Source: Muricomes intestini (GTDB lineage: Bacteria > Bacillota > Clostridia > Lachnospirales > Lachnospiraceae). Taken from it: a stretch of DNA of 64,000 nt. Below are positions 54,900 through 61,703 of this stretch, in pieces. The translations under genes were made by a program, and so were the position numbers. Position 1 is the first letter of the stretch; each line of letters opens with the position of its first letter. The DNA lies in NCBI RefSeq assembly GCF_004346165.1, contig NZ_SLZZ01000009.1, positions 62,001 to 126,000 on the forward strand, written 5' to 3'. Below the pieces are notes generated by a model that made no database searches, was not told the DNA's origin, and worked only from the letters and a program-made list of their open reading frames with translations.

Positions 54900-56687
54900 T
54901 TATTCTTTATAAATTGCACCGAAACGGCATTTTTCCATACAGGCACCACATTTGACACATTTTTCCGGATTTATCATATGTGGTTCTTTCACACTGCCGG
55001 TAATTGCATCTGCCGGACAGACTCTTGCACATAAAGTACACCCTTTACATTTGTCGGCATCAATCCGATACTGAAGCAGGGCTTTGCATACTCCTGCAGG
55101 GCATCTCTTATCTACAATATGTGCAACGTATTCTTCTCTGAAATAACGGAGTGTAGAAAGTACCGGGTTCGGAGCAGTCTGCCCCAGTGCACACAGAGAA
55201 TTAGATTTCAGGTGATAACACAATTCTTCCAGTTTGTCCAAATCCTCCAGCACTGCCTGCCCTTTTGTTATTTTTTCCAAAATCTCCAACATACGCCTTG
55301 TGCCGACACGGCATGGTGTACACTTTCCACAGGACTCATCCACTGTAAATTCCAGAAAAAATTTCGCAATATCTACCATGCAATTATCTTCATCCATAAC
55401 AATCAGGCCGCCTGACCCCATCATGGAACCGATGGCAAGCAGATTATCGTAATCTATAGGTACATCAAAATGCTCAGCCGGAATGCATCCGCCGGATGGA
55501 CCTCCTGTCTGTGCGGCTTTAAATTTCTTGTCTCCCGGAATACCTCCGCCTATTTCCTCAACAATTTCGCGCAGTGTGGTCCCCATTGGAATTTCGACCA
55601 GCCCCGTATTGTTAATTTTGCCTCCAAGAGCGAATACCTTTGTTCCCTTTGATTTTTCCGTACCCATGGAAGCAAACCACTGGGGGCCCTTAACAATAAT
55701 CTGAGGGATATTGGCATAAGTCTCCACATTGTTCAAAATTGTCGGCCTCTGAAACAGACCTTTTACTGCCGGAAACGGAGGACGCGGCCTTGGCTCTCCT
55801 CTGTTCCCCTCGATAGAGGTCATAAGAGCTGTTTCCTCTCCACATACAAATGCACCGGCGCCAAGTCTTAGCTGGATGTCAAAATCAAAGCCACTGCTAA
55901 AGATATCTTTTCCTAACAAGCCGTATTCTCTTGCCTGTCCTATGGCAATCTCCAGACGCTTTACCGCGATCGGATACTCTGCGCGCACATAAATATAGCC
56001 CTGAGAAGCGCCTATGGCATAACCTGCAATTGCCATTGCTTCAAGGACCACGTGGGGATCCCCCTCTAATACAGAACGATCCATAAAAGCTCCCGGATCT
56101 CCTTCATCTGCATTACAACAGACGTATTTTTGTTCCGCATCATTGTCAGCCGCAAACTTCCATTTGAGCCCTGTTGGAAAACCAGCGCCTCCCCGGCCTC
56201 TTAACCCGCTGTCCAAAAGAATCTGAATGACATCTTCCGGTTTCTTTTCCGTTAAGACAATTCCCAGTGCCTCATAGCCGCCTGTCCCTATGTATTCCTC
56301 AATATTCTCCGGGTTGATAACACCACAATTGCGCAGCGCCACTCTTTTTTGCTTTTTATAAAACGTCGTCTCATTTAGAGGAAGAATATCTTCCGTCTTT
56401 GTTGTTTCATCATAAAGAAGGCGTTTCACAACCCTCCCTTTCAGCAGATGCTCAGATACAATCTCCGGAATATCATCCTCCTGGACCATAGAATAAAAAG
56501 ATCCTTCGGGGTACACAATCATAATCGGTCCCAGGGCACACAATCCAAAACAGCCGGTCTGTACAACCCCAACCTCTTCCTTAAGCCCCTGGGCCTTAAT
56601 TTCTTTCTTAAGCTTTTCTATAATTCTTCGGCTCCCGGATGAAGTGCACCCTGTTCCACCGCAAACCAAAACATGCGAACGATACAT
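54900..56687 (-). CDS. hydB: Hydrogenase flavoprotein subunit (NuoF/HndC-like), first set
   Basis: A 595-residue NADH-oxidising FMN subunit; start at 56687 (spacing 9 to GGAGG) preferred over 56693. N-terminal [2Fe-2S] domain (CGGTGCTSSGS, TGCFGLCALGP), NuoF core with RGRGGAGFPTGLKW (about 174) and CGEETALMTSIEG (about 315), SCGKCTPCRVG (about 448), and a C-terminal pair of [4Fe-4S] motifs (CKGCTLCARVC, CVKCGACMEKC). It delivers electrons between NADH and HydA. Paralogue of the protein at 47745-49631, with distinct nucleotide-loop residues. Confidence 0.95.
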   Translation of the reverse strand: MYRSHVLVCGGTGCTSSGSRRIIEKLKKEIKAQGLKEEVGVVQTGCFGLCALGPIMIVYPEGSFYSMVQEDDIPEIVSEHLLKGRVVKRLLYDETTKTEDILPLNETTFYKKQKRVALRNCGVINPENIEEYIGTGGYEALGIVLTEKKPEDVIQILLDSGLRGRGGAGFPTGLKWKFAADNDAEQKYVCCNADEGDPGAFMDRSVLEGDPHVVLEAMAIAGYAIGASQGYIYVRAEYPIAVKRLEIAIGQAREYGLLGKDIFSSGFDFDIQLRLGAGAFVCGEETALMTSIEGNRGEPRPRPPFPAVKGLFQRPTILNNVETYANIPQIIVKGPQWFASMGTEKSKGTKVFALGGKINNTGLVEIPMGTTLREIVEEIGGGIPGDKKFKAAQTGGPSGGCIPAEHFDVPIDYDNLLAIGSMMGSGGLIVMDEDNCMVDIAKFFLEFTVDESCGKCTPCRVGTRRMLEILEKITKGQAVLEDLDKLEELCYHLKSNSLCALGQTAPNPVLSTLRYFREEYVAHIVDKRCPAGVCKALLQYRIDADKCKGCTLCARVCPADAITGSVKEPHMINPEKCVKCGACMEKCRFGAIYKE

Positions 56688-56707
56688 AATCATTTGCCTC
56701 CTTTTCC

Positions 56708-57088
56708 TTATTCAGTGCCCCTTTTCGCAGCACCTAATGTGTATTTCGTCACCACCTGACCGTCTAGCAAATGCATTCTCAGCACTTCCATCGCCTTTTC
56801 CGGAGTCATTTTTACATATGTAACTTTTTCCTTGCCCGGTTCCAGTACCTCTACAATCGGCTCATACTGACACAGTCCGATACAACCTGTCTGGGTCACA
56901 TTGATATTCAGAAGCCCCTGTTCCTGCACCGCATCTGACAGGGCAGTAAGCACGGGCCTTGCACCACTTGCTATACCGCAGGTAGCCATTCCTACAATGA
57001 CCCTGGTTTGTCCTTCATTCTCTGTGCGGACACCTACCTTTCCCTGCATCTTTTCTCTGATTGCACGTAACTCTTCAAGAGATTTCAT
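56708..57088 (-). CDS. hndB: Thioredoxin-like [2Fe-2S] ferredoxin (HndB-like)
   Basis: A 126-residue [2Fe-2S] protein of the HndB type, with the family segments VGMATCGIASGARP (about 32-45) and TQTGCIGLCQYEP (about 65-77). It lies between the GHKL ATPase and hydB1 in the hydrogenase operon. It probably acts as an electron carrier or regulatory subunit of the first hydrogenase; the second set has no equivalent. Confidence 0.9.
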   Translation of the reverse strand: MKSLEELRAIREKMQGKVGVRTENEGQTRVIVGMATCGIASGARPVLTALSDAVQEQGLLNINVTQTGCIGLCQYEPIVEVLEPGKEKVTYVKMTPEKAMEVLRMHLLDGQVVTKYTLGAAKRGTE

Positions 57089-57118
57089 AATTTTCCTCCA
57101 TTTTCACTTTTTCCTGCT

Positions 57119-57679
57119 TTAGATATCTTTTCCCTGGTCGGTTTCTTCCCTGCCGGATCTGAGATACTCTTTAATGAATTTGGAAACCTCGGGATTGGAA
57201 AAGGAGATATCCTCCCCCAATATTTCCCGGATTTCACAAGTATCCAACACAAATTTATTCTCATTATACCGGTATGTATATATGAAATGGACTTTTTCAT
57301 TAAAAACGACCAGTGTATATATTGTTGCGCTTATATCGCCCAGTGGCATTCTGTCTATATGTGATAACTTAAAAACGGCTCTTACCACTGTTCCTTTTCC
57401 TGGTTGTGACACAATGGAAAAGCTCCCTCCGGTGCTCTTGGCAGCCTGTTTAAAAAAGGGCACTCCCAATCCCACTTTTCTTGTAGTCCTGGTGGTGTAA
57501 AATGGATCCTGCACCTTCTCTGTCTGCTCTGCTGACATGCCGCAGCCATTGTCTTTGATAACAACCGTAAGTGCGTCCCCGCGGCTCATTACAGAAACTT
57601 CTATTTCAACAAGTGATGCACCTGCACGAATAGAATTCTCAGCGATATCCAATATGTTCAATGATATTTCAGGCATCAT
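57119..57679 (-). CDS. Stand-alone GHKL (HATPase_c) protein in the hydrogenase operon
   Basis: A 186-residue protein consisting of one histidine-kinase-type ATPase domain. N box DIAENSIRAGA (about 11-21), G1 box DNGCGMSAEQ (about 42-51), F box DPFYTTRT (about 57-64), and G2 GLGVPFFKQAA (about 70). It has no phosphoacceptor-histidine domain, no sensor domain and no receiver nearby. It may phosphorylate or allosterically control a hydrogenase component, or act as an anti-sigma-type kinase. It is conserved in position between NuoE and HndB homologues in related anaerobes, as far as I recall. Function unknown. Confidence 0.88.
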   Translation of the reverse strand: MMPEISLNILDIAENSIRAGASLVEIEVSVMSRGDALTVVIKDNGCGMSAEQTEKVQDPFYTTRTTRKVGLGVPFFKQAAKSTGGSFSIVSQPGKGTVVRAVFKLSHIDRMPLGDISATIYTLVVFNEKVHFIYTYRYNENKFVLDTCEIREILGEDISFSNPEVSKFIKEYLRSGREETDQGKDI

Positions 57680-57683
57680 AGGC

Positions 57684-58178
57684 TTATTCGTATTTTGCTA
57701 AAATATCATCAATATCATCTACTGTAAGACGGCCATATACCTCTCCGTTGACCATCAAAACCGGAGCCAGGCCGCATGCCCCCACGCAGCGGCAGGCGTC
57801 CAGAGAGAACTTCCCGTCAGGCGTGCACTCCCCTCCTACAATCCCAAGCCTTTCCATCAGGGCATTATAAATATCTCCCGAACCTTTTACATAGCAGGCG
57901 GTTCCAAGACAGACGGATATCTGATACTTTCCTTTGGGGTTTAACGTAAACTGGGAATAAAATGTCACTACTCCGTAAATCTTTTCAAGCGGAATGCCTG
58001 TTTCATCAGATATCATCCTTTGTACCTCTATCGGAAGGTATCCGTAGATGTCCTGGGCCTTCTGCAAAATGGGCATCAGGGCTCCTTTTTCACCTTTTAG
58101 CTCAGATATCATTTTTAACAGTGATTCTTCCTGTTCTTTTGTCCCGGAAAACGGGACTACCTGTTTCTCTGCGAGCAT
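57684..58178 (-). CDS. hydC: Hydrogenase NuoE/HndA-like subunit, first set
   Basis: A 164-residue [2Fe-2S] subunit with ligands CLGTACYVKGS (about 89-99) and CRCVGACGLAPVL (about 128-140). First gene of the hydC-GHKL-hndB-hydB-hydA-hydS-phosphatase operon, with GGAGG upstream and the divergent signalling operon 177 bases away. Confidence 0.95.
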   Translation of the reverse strand: MLAEKQVVPFSGTKEQEESLLKMISELKGEKGALMPILQKAQDIYGYLPIEVQRMISDETGIPLEKIYGVVTFYSQFTLNPKGKYQISVCLGTACYVKGSGDIYNALMERLGIVGGECTPDGKFSLDACRCVGACGLAPVLMVNGEVYGRLTVDDIDDILAKYE

Positions 58179-58219
58179 TGCTTAACCTCCATTTTTAATT
58201 TCTGTTTACAACTTACAAT

Positions 58220-58248
58220 ATAATACCATGATATATCACAATTTTCCA
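58220..58248 (-). promoter_or_regulatory. Promoter of the first hydrogenase operon
   Basis: Minus-strand -35 TGGAAA (58243-58248) and -10 TATTAT (58220-58225), spacer 17. The perfect decamer TGATATATCA lies in the spacer and could be a regulator site. Confidence 0.5.
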
Positions 58249-58266
58249 GCATTATTATACTAAATA

Positions 58267-58295
58267 TTGCATTTCGTTTGTTAAAATGTTATACT
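58267..58295 (+). promoter_or_regulatory. Promoter of the hydrogenase-linked signalling operon
   Basis: -35 TTGCAT (58267-58272) and -10 TATACT (58290-58295), spacer 17. A TTGTTAA half-site (58278-58284) sits in the spacer, and a fuller Rex-like site follows downstream. Confidence 0.75.
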
Positions 58296-58329
58296 TGATA
58301 AAGATTTTTTCCGAAATATACAATATATT

Positions 58330-58347
58330 TTGTTCATTTTTTAACAG
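58330..58347 (+). promoter_or_regulatory. Rex-like operator before the signalling operon
   Basis: TTGTTCATTTTTTAACAG matches the Rex consensus TTGTTAA-N4-TTAACAA at 6/7 in each half. It lies between the promoter and the AGGAGGGG ribosome site, so a bound repressor would block elongation. Rex senses NADH/NAD+ and is known to control fermentation and hydrogenase genes in Clostridia. Confidence 0.6.
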
Positions 58348-58355
58348 GAGGGGAT

Positions 58356-58700
58356 ATGACAATACGAGAAATTCAGGGACTGCTTAATGCCAACGTTCTG
58401 TTTGGAGATGAGTTATTGGATCTGGATACAAAATTTGCTTTCTCGGCCGATATGATGAGTGATGTCCTCGCCTTCGCCGAACATTGCTCTGTCCTGATTA
58501 CCGGCCTGTGTAATCCTCAAGTCGTAAGAACCGCAGAGATGCTAGATATTGCCTGTATCATATTTGTTCATGGCAGAATGCCGGATAAGCATATTCTTGC
58601 ACTGGCCCGGGAGAAGAAAATGGCAATTCTCACTACCGAACATTTTATGTTTACTACATGCGGCATACTCTATGAGCACGGGCTTAGGGGAGGTGTTTAA
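58356..58700 (+). CDS. DRTGG-domain protein 1
   Basis: A 114-residue cytoplasmic protein consisting essentially of one DRTGG-like domain (MTIREIQGLLNANVLFG at the start, LITGLCNPQVVRTAEMLD near 49-66). The domain is otherwise found in phosphotransacetylase N-termini and CBS proteins and may bind a nucleotide or small ligand. First gene of the plus-strand operon. The next start follows its stop directly. No catalytic motif is visible. Confidence 0.8.
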   Translation: MTIREIQGLLNANVLFGDELLDLDTKFAFSADMMSDVLAFAEHCSVLITGLCNPQVVRTAEMLDIACIIFVHGRMPDKHILALAREKKMAILTTEHFMFTTCGILYEHGLRGGV

Positions 58701-59123
58701 ATGGATGAACAGCTTACATTTACCTATTCCGTACCAGGGGATGATTTTACTCGTGCCGGAGAAGCCAGCAGCGAAATTAAAAATAGACTAAAAATGCTCG
58801 GCGTGGACAGCCAGGCTATACGCAAGACTGCGATTGCCATGTATGAAGGTGAAATTAATATGGTGATTCATGCCAATGGAGGGACTATAGCCGTCACTAT
58901 TTCCGACAAAGAGATTTCTATGATACTGACCGACAAAGGACCCGGGATTGCCGACATTGACAAGGCAATGCAGGAAGGCTATTCTACCGCCCCGGAGGAG
59001 GTCCGTTCTCTCGGTTTTGGTGCCGGTATGGGACTTCCAAACATGAAAAAATATTCAGATAAATTTCACATTGAATCAAAAGTGGGGGCGGGAACAACCG
59101 TTGCCATGAAAGTATATTTATGA
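58701..59123 (+). CDS. RsbW/SpoIIAB-like serine kinase (anti-sigma regulatory factor type)
   Basis: A 140-residue GHKL kinase with N box AMYEGEINMVIHA (about 47-59), DKGPGI (about 79-84) and GFGAGMGLPNMKKYS (about 102-116). Such proteins phosphorylate a STAS-domain antagonist or bind a sigma factor, but neither partner is encoded in this locus. Its place next to an H-cluster protein and across from a SpoIIE-like phosphatase suggests a redox- or H2-controlled switch. The stop codon TGA is the first base triplet of the R1 repeat copy at 59121. Confidence 0.88.
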   Translation: MDEQLTFTYSVPGDDFTRAGEASSEIKNRLKMLGVDSQAIRKTAIAMYEGEINMVIHANGGTIAVTISDKEISMILTDKGPGIADIDKAMQEGYSTAPEEVRSLGFGAGMGLPNMKKYSDKFHIESKVGAGTTVAMKVYL

Positions 59124-59190
59124 TACCAGGGTCACAAAGTGCGGAGCAATCCGTAGGTATCAGGGGGCAAAATACCTTTTGACCCCTACT
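59121..59190. repeat. R1 dispersed repeat, inverted medium copy
   Basis: Reverse-complement of the long copy with the middle removed: TGATACCAGGGTC, then CACAAAGTGCGGAGCAATCC, then GGTATCAGGGGGCAAAATA and CTTTTGACCCCTA. Compared with 34850-35027 it lacks exactly the CCCGCAA...TTGCGGG and CATGC hairpin modules. Confidence 0.85.
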
Positions 59191-59240
59191 CATATTTATA
59201 AGGAAACAACTTCACCAAGTAATATAAGCAGGGAGGCGCT

Positions 59241-60644
59241 ATGGATAAATTTGTGCGTTCTGTCCGTCTGAAGACAGAGTCCTGTCAGGGCTGTATCAAC
59301 TGCATCAAGTACTGCCCCACCCAGGCAATCCGCGTACATAATGGGAAAGCTCATATTATTGATAAGTTTTGCATAGACTGCGGCAGGTGTATCCGCTATT
59401 GCCCTCATCATGCAAAGATTCCCATTTACGATTCATTGAATGTACTGAACCTCTACAAATATACGGTAGCGCTTCCGGCTCCGTCGCTCTACGCACAGTA
59501 CAATAACCTTACCAATGTAGACATTGTTCTCAATGCCCTTCTCAAATTAGGGTTTGACGATGTCTTTGAGGTCAGCGCTGCCGCAGAGCTTGTTTCCGAA
59601 GCTTCCAGGGAGTATATGAAGGCACATACGGAGGAGGGACCATTTATCAGTTCCGCATGTCCCTCTGTAGTGAGACTGATCCGTGTGAAATTTCCTGCAC
59701 TGCTCCCCAAGCTCCTGCCCATAAAGCCTCCTGTAGAGGTGGCGGCAGAGATTGCCAGAGCCCGGGCCGTTGCAAAAACAGGCCTCTCCCCGGAAGACAT
59801 TGGAGTCATTTTTATATCCCCCTGTCCTTCTAAGGTTTCCTATGTTAAAGCACCTCTCGGGATTGAAAAGAGCAGTATTGACAATGTAGTGGCAATCAAG
59901 GATGTCTATCCTCTGCTGCTTCCTCATATGACCAGGGATGAAAGTCAACTTGAGTCCCTCTCCATGTCCGGGCGCATTGGTCTTGGCTGGGGCAGCTCCG
60001 GAGGTGAGGTGGGCGGCCTTTTGATTGATAATTATCTTGCCGCCGACGGCATTGTAAATATTATGCGTGTTCTGGAGGGAATAGAGGATGAAAAGATACA
60101 CGGCCTTAAGTTCATTGAGCTAAATGCCTGTAACGGTGGCTGTGTAGGCGGTACTCTCAATGTGGAAAATGGTTACGTCGCAACAGCCAAATCCAAACGT
60201 CTTCAGCGCTATCAGCCGGTAGCAAAGAGCCATCTTTCCTCACACCCTGAAGTCAAAGACATCCGATGGGATGACAAAATAGCATATGAGCCCGTATTCC
60301 GACTGGGAAACACCTTTAAAGAAAGTCTGGAAATGATGAGTACCGTAGAGGAACTCACAAAAAAGTTTCCAGGTCTGGACTGTGGCTCCTGCGGCGCACC
60401 TACCTGCCAGACACTTGCCGAAGATATTGTAAGAGGAGATGCCACCAGCAATGACTGTATCTATGTCCTGCGTGAACATATTGCCAGTCTCTCCAAAGAG
60501 ATTGACTTTTTGTCCAAAGCATCCGGCCGTTCCTGCAGCTTTGAGGATGAAAGTACAAAATTACTTCATGAATATATCCATAAGCTCACAACAGAATTGG
60601 ATGCATTCGGAGTTCCCCAGGGAAACAATGAGAAAGGAAAATAA
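59241..60644 (+). CDS. Putative sensory [FeFe] hydrogenase homologue (group D-like)
   Basis: A 467-residue protein. Two [4Fe-4S] motifs (CQGCINCIKYC, CIDCGRCIRYC; about 15-55), H-cluster domain with SSACPSV (about 133), SPCPSK (about 193) and ELNACNGGCVGG (about 294), then a Cys cluster CGSCGAPTC (about 378) and a helical tail. The cluster cysteines expected from spacing are present, but Ala replaces the proton-relay cysteine, as reported for the sensory enzyme TamHydS. No PAS domain is present. It is flanked by an RsbW-like kinase and DRTGG/PHP proteins, so it is probably the sensor of that module. Confidence 0.9.
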   Translation: MDKFVRSVRLKTESCQGCINCIKYCPTQAIRVHNGKAHIIDKFCIDCGRCIRYCPHHAKIPIYDSLNVLNLYKYTVALPAPSLYAQYNNLTNVDIVLNALLKLGFDDVFEVSAAAELVSEASREYMKAHTEEGPFISSACPSVVRLIRVKFPALLPKLLPIKPPVEVAAEIARARAVAKTGLSPEDIGVIFISPCPSKVSYVKAPLGIEKSSIDNVVAIKDVYPLLLPHMTRDESQLESLSMSGRIGLGWGSSGGEVGGLLIDNYLAADGIVNIMRVLEGIEDEKIHGLKFIELNACNGGCVGGTLNVENGYVATAKSKRLQRYQPVAKSHLSSHPEVKDIRWDDKIAYEPVFRLGNTFKESLEMMSTVEELTKKFPGLDCGSCGAPTCQTLAEDIVRGDATSNDCIYVLREHIASLSKEIDFLSKASGRSCSFEDESTKLLHEYIHKLTTELDAFGVPQGNNEKGK

Positions 60645-60648
60645 TACT

Positions 60649-60981
60649 ATGAATTTACAAACTGTTTTAGATTTACCCGATTGCATGGTGCTGACAGGCG
60701 GAAACTCTCAGCGTGAAATTTCTAAAGTCTTTTGCTGTGACCTGTTGAGTATTGCCATGAGCAAAGCCCCGGCCGACGGTGTATGGGTAACTGTGATGGG
60801 GAACAGAAATACACTGGCTGTTGCTTCCTTGACGGACATTGCCTGTATTATCCTGGCGGAAGGTGCCGTTCTGGATGAGAATACCCTTGCACAGGCAGAA
60901 AAAGAGGAGATTGCGGTTCTCTCAACAGAACTCCCCATTTTTGATATAGCTTTGAAGGTTTATGAGGCAGGAAAACCATGA
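60649..60981 (+). CDS. DRTGG-domain-like protein 2
   Basis: A 110-residue protein starting MNLQTVLDLPDCMVLTGG, a second single-domain DRTGG-like protein related to the one at 58356 (shared TDIACIIL/LDIACIIF and AILTTE/AVLSTE segments). The reading frame is open farther upstream, but that part overlaps the hydrogenase homologue. The ATG at 60649 is 4 bases after its stop. It overlaps the PHP gene by 4 bases. Confidence 0.82.
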   Translation: MNLQTVLDLPDCMVLTGGNSQREISKVFCCDLLSIAMSKAPADGVWVTVMGNRNTLAVASLTDIACIILAEGAVLDENTLAQAEKEEIAVLSTELPIFDIALKVYEAGKP

Positions 60982-61700
60982 CCGGATTATATTACGACCT
61001 ACATATCCATTCCTGTCTTTCTCCATGTGGAGACAACAATATGACTCCCGCCAACATTGTGGGAATGGCTGCTGTAAAAAAACTAGATGTCATCGCGCTG
61101 ACAGACCACAACAGCTGCAAAAACTGCCCGGCCGCCATGCTTCACGGACAAGCCTGTGGTGTCACAGTGATTCCCGGAATGGAACTGTGCACAGCGGAAG
61201 AAGTGCATGTGATCTGTCTATTTTCCACCCTGGAAGATGCGCTTCGTTTTGACACCTATGTCTATAAACATATGCTGCCTGTTAAAAATAAAGAGGAAAT
61301 CTTTGGCAGCCAGCAGGTTATGAATGAACACGATGAAGTGACCGGAACCATAGAGAACCTCCTCATCAGCGCCACGGATATACCTTTTGATAATGTATTT
61401 TCCCTGGTGTCTTCTTTTGGCGGAATTGCTTACCCCGCACATGTGGACAAACGCTCTTCCAGCATCTTATCAAACCTCGGGTTTGTACCTTCAGACAGTA
61501 CTTTCACTTGCGCAGAAATGCATGATTTAGAGAACTTACACCGGATACAGGAAGAACACCCATACTTTCTGCAATGCAATATCATAAGCAGCTCAGATGC
61601 GCATTATCTGGAGGACATCCGGGAGCCGGAATACCAGATATTCTCAAAATCACGAGATATAAAAGATATTTTGAAGGCTATTTCTGGGCAGAGATGTTAA
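60978..61700 (+). CDS. PHP-domain phosphoesterase-like protein
   Basis: A 240-residue metal-dependent PHP protein. Motifs: YYDLHIHSCLSPCGDN (about 4-19), ALTDHNS (about 40-46), GMELCTAEEVHV (about 67-78), and SSDAHYLEDI (about 208-217). PHP proteins hydrolyse phosphate esters such as nucleotides (for example 3',5'-pAp or histidinol phosphate). In this locus it may act on a signalling nucleotide; that is inference. Last gene of the signalling operon, ending 3 bases from the convergent lacI-type gene. Confidence 0.88.
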   Translation: MTGLYYDLHIHSCLSPCGDNNMTPANIVGMAAVKKLDVIALTDHNSCKNCPAAMLHGQACGVTVIPGMELCTAEEVHVICLFSTLEDALRFDTYVYKHMLPVKNKEEIFGSQQVMNEHDEVTGTIENLLISATDIPFDNVFSLVSSFGGIAYPAHVDKRSSSILSNLGFVPSDSTFTCAEMHDLENLHRIQEEHPYFLQCNIISSSDAHYLEDIREPEYQIFSKSRDIKDILKAISGQRC

Positions 61701-61703
61701 GAG

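Noticed and set aside
58226-58242. TGATATATCA in the hydC promoter as a Rex site
   Set aside because: It is a perfect decamer palindrome, but the flanks do not fit TTGTTAA-N4-TTAACAA (right half matches at 3 positions only).
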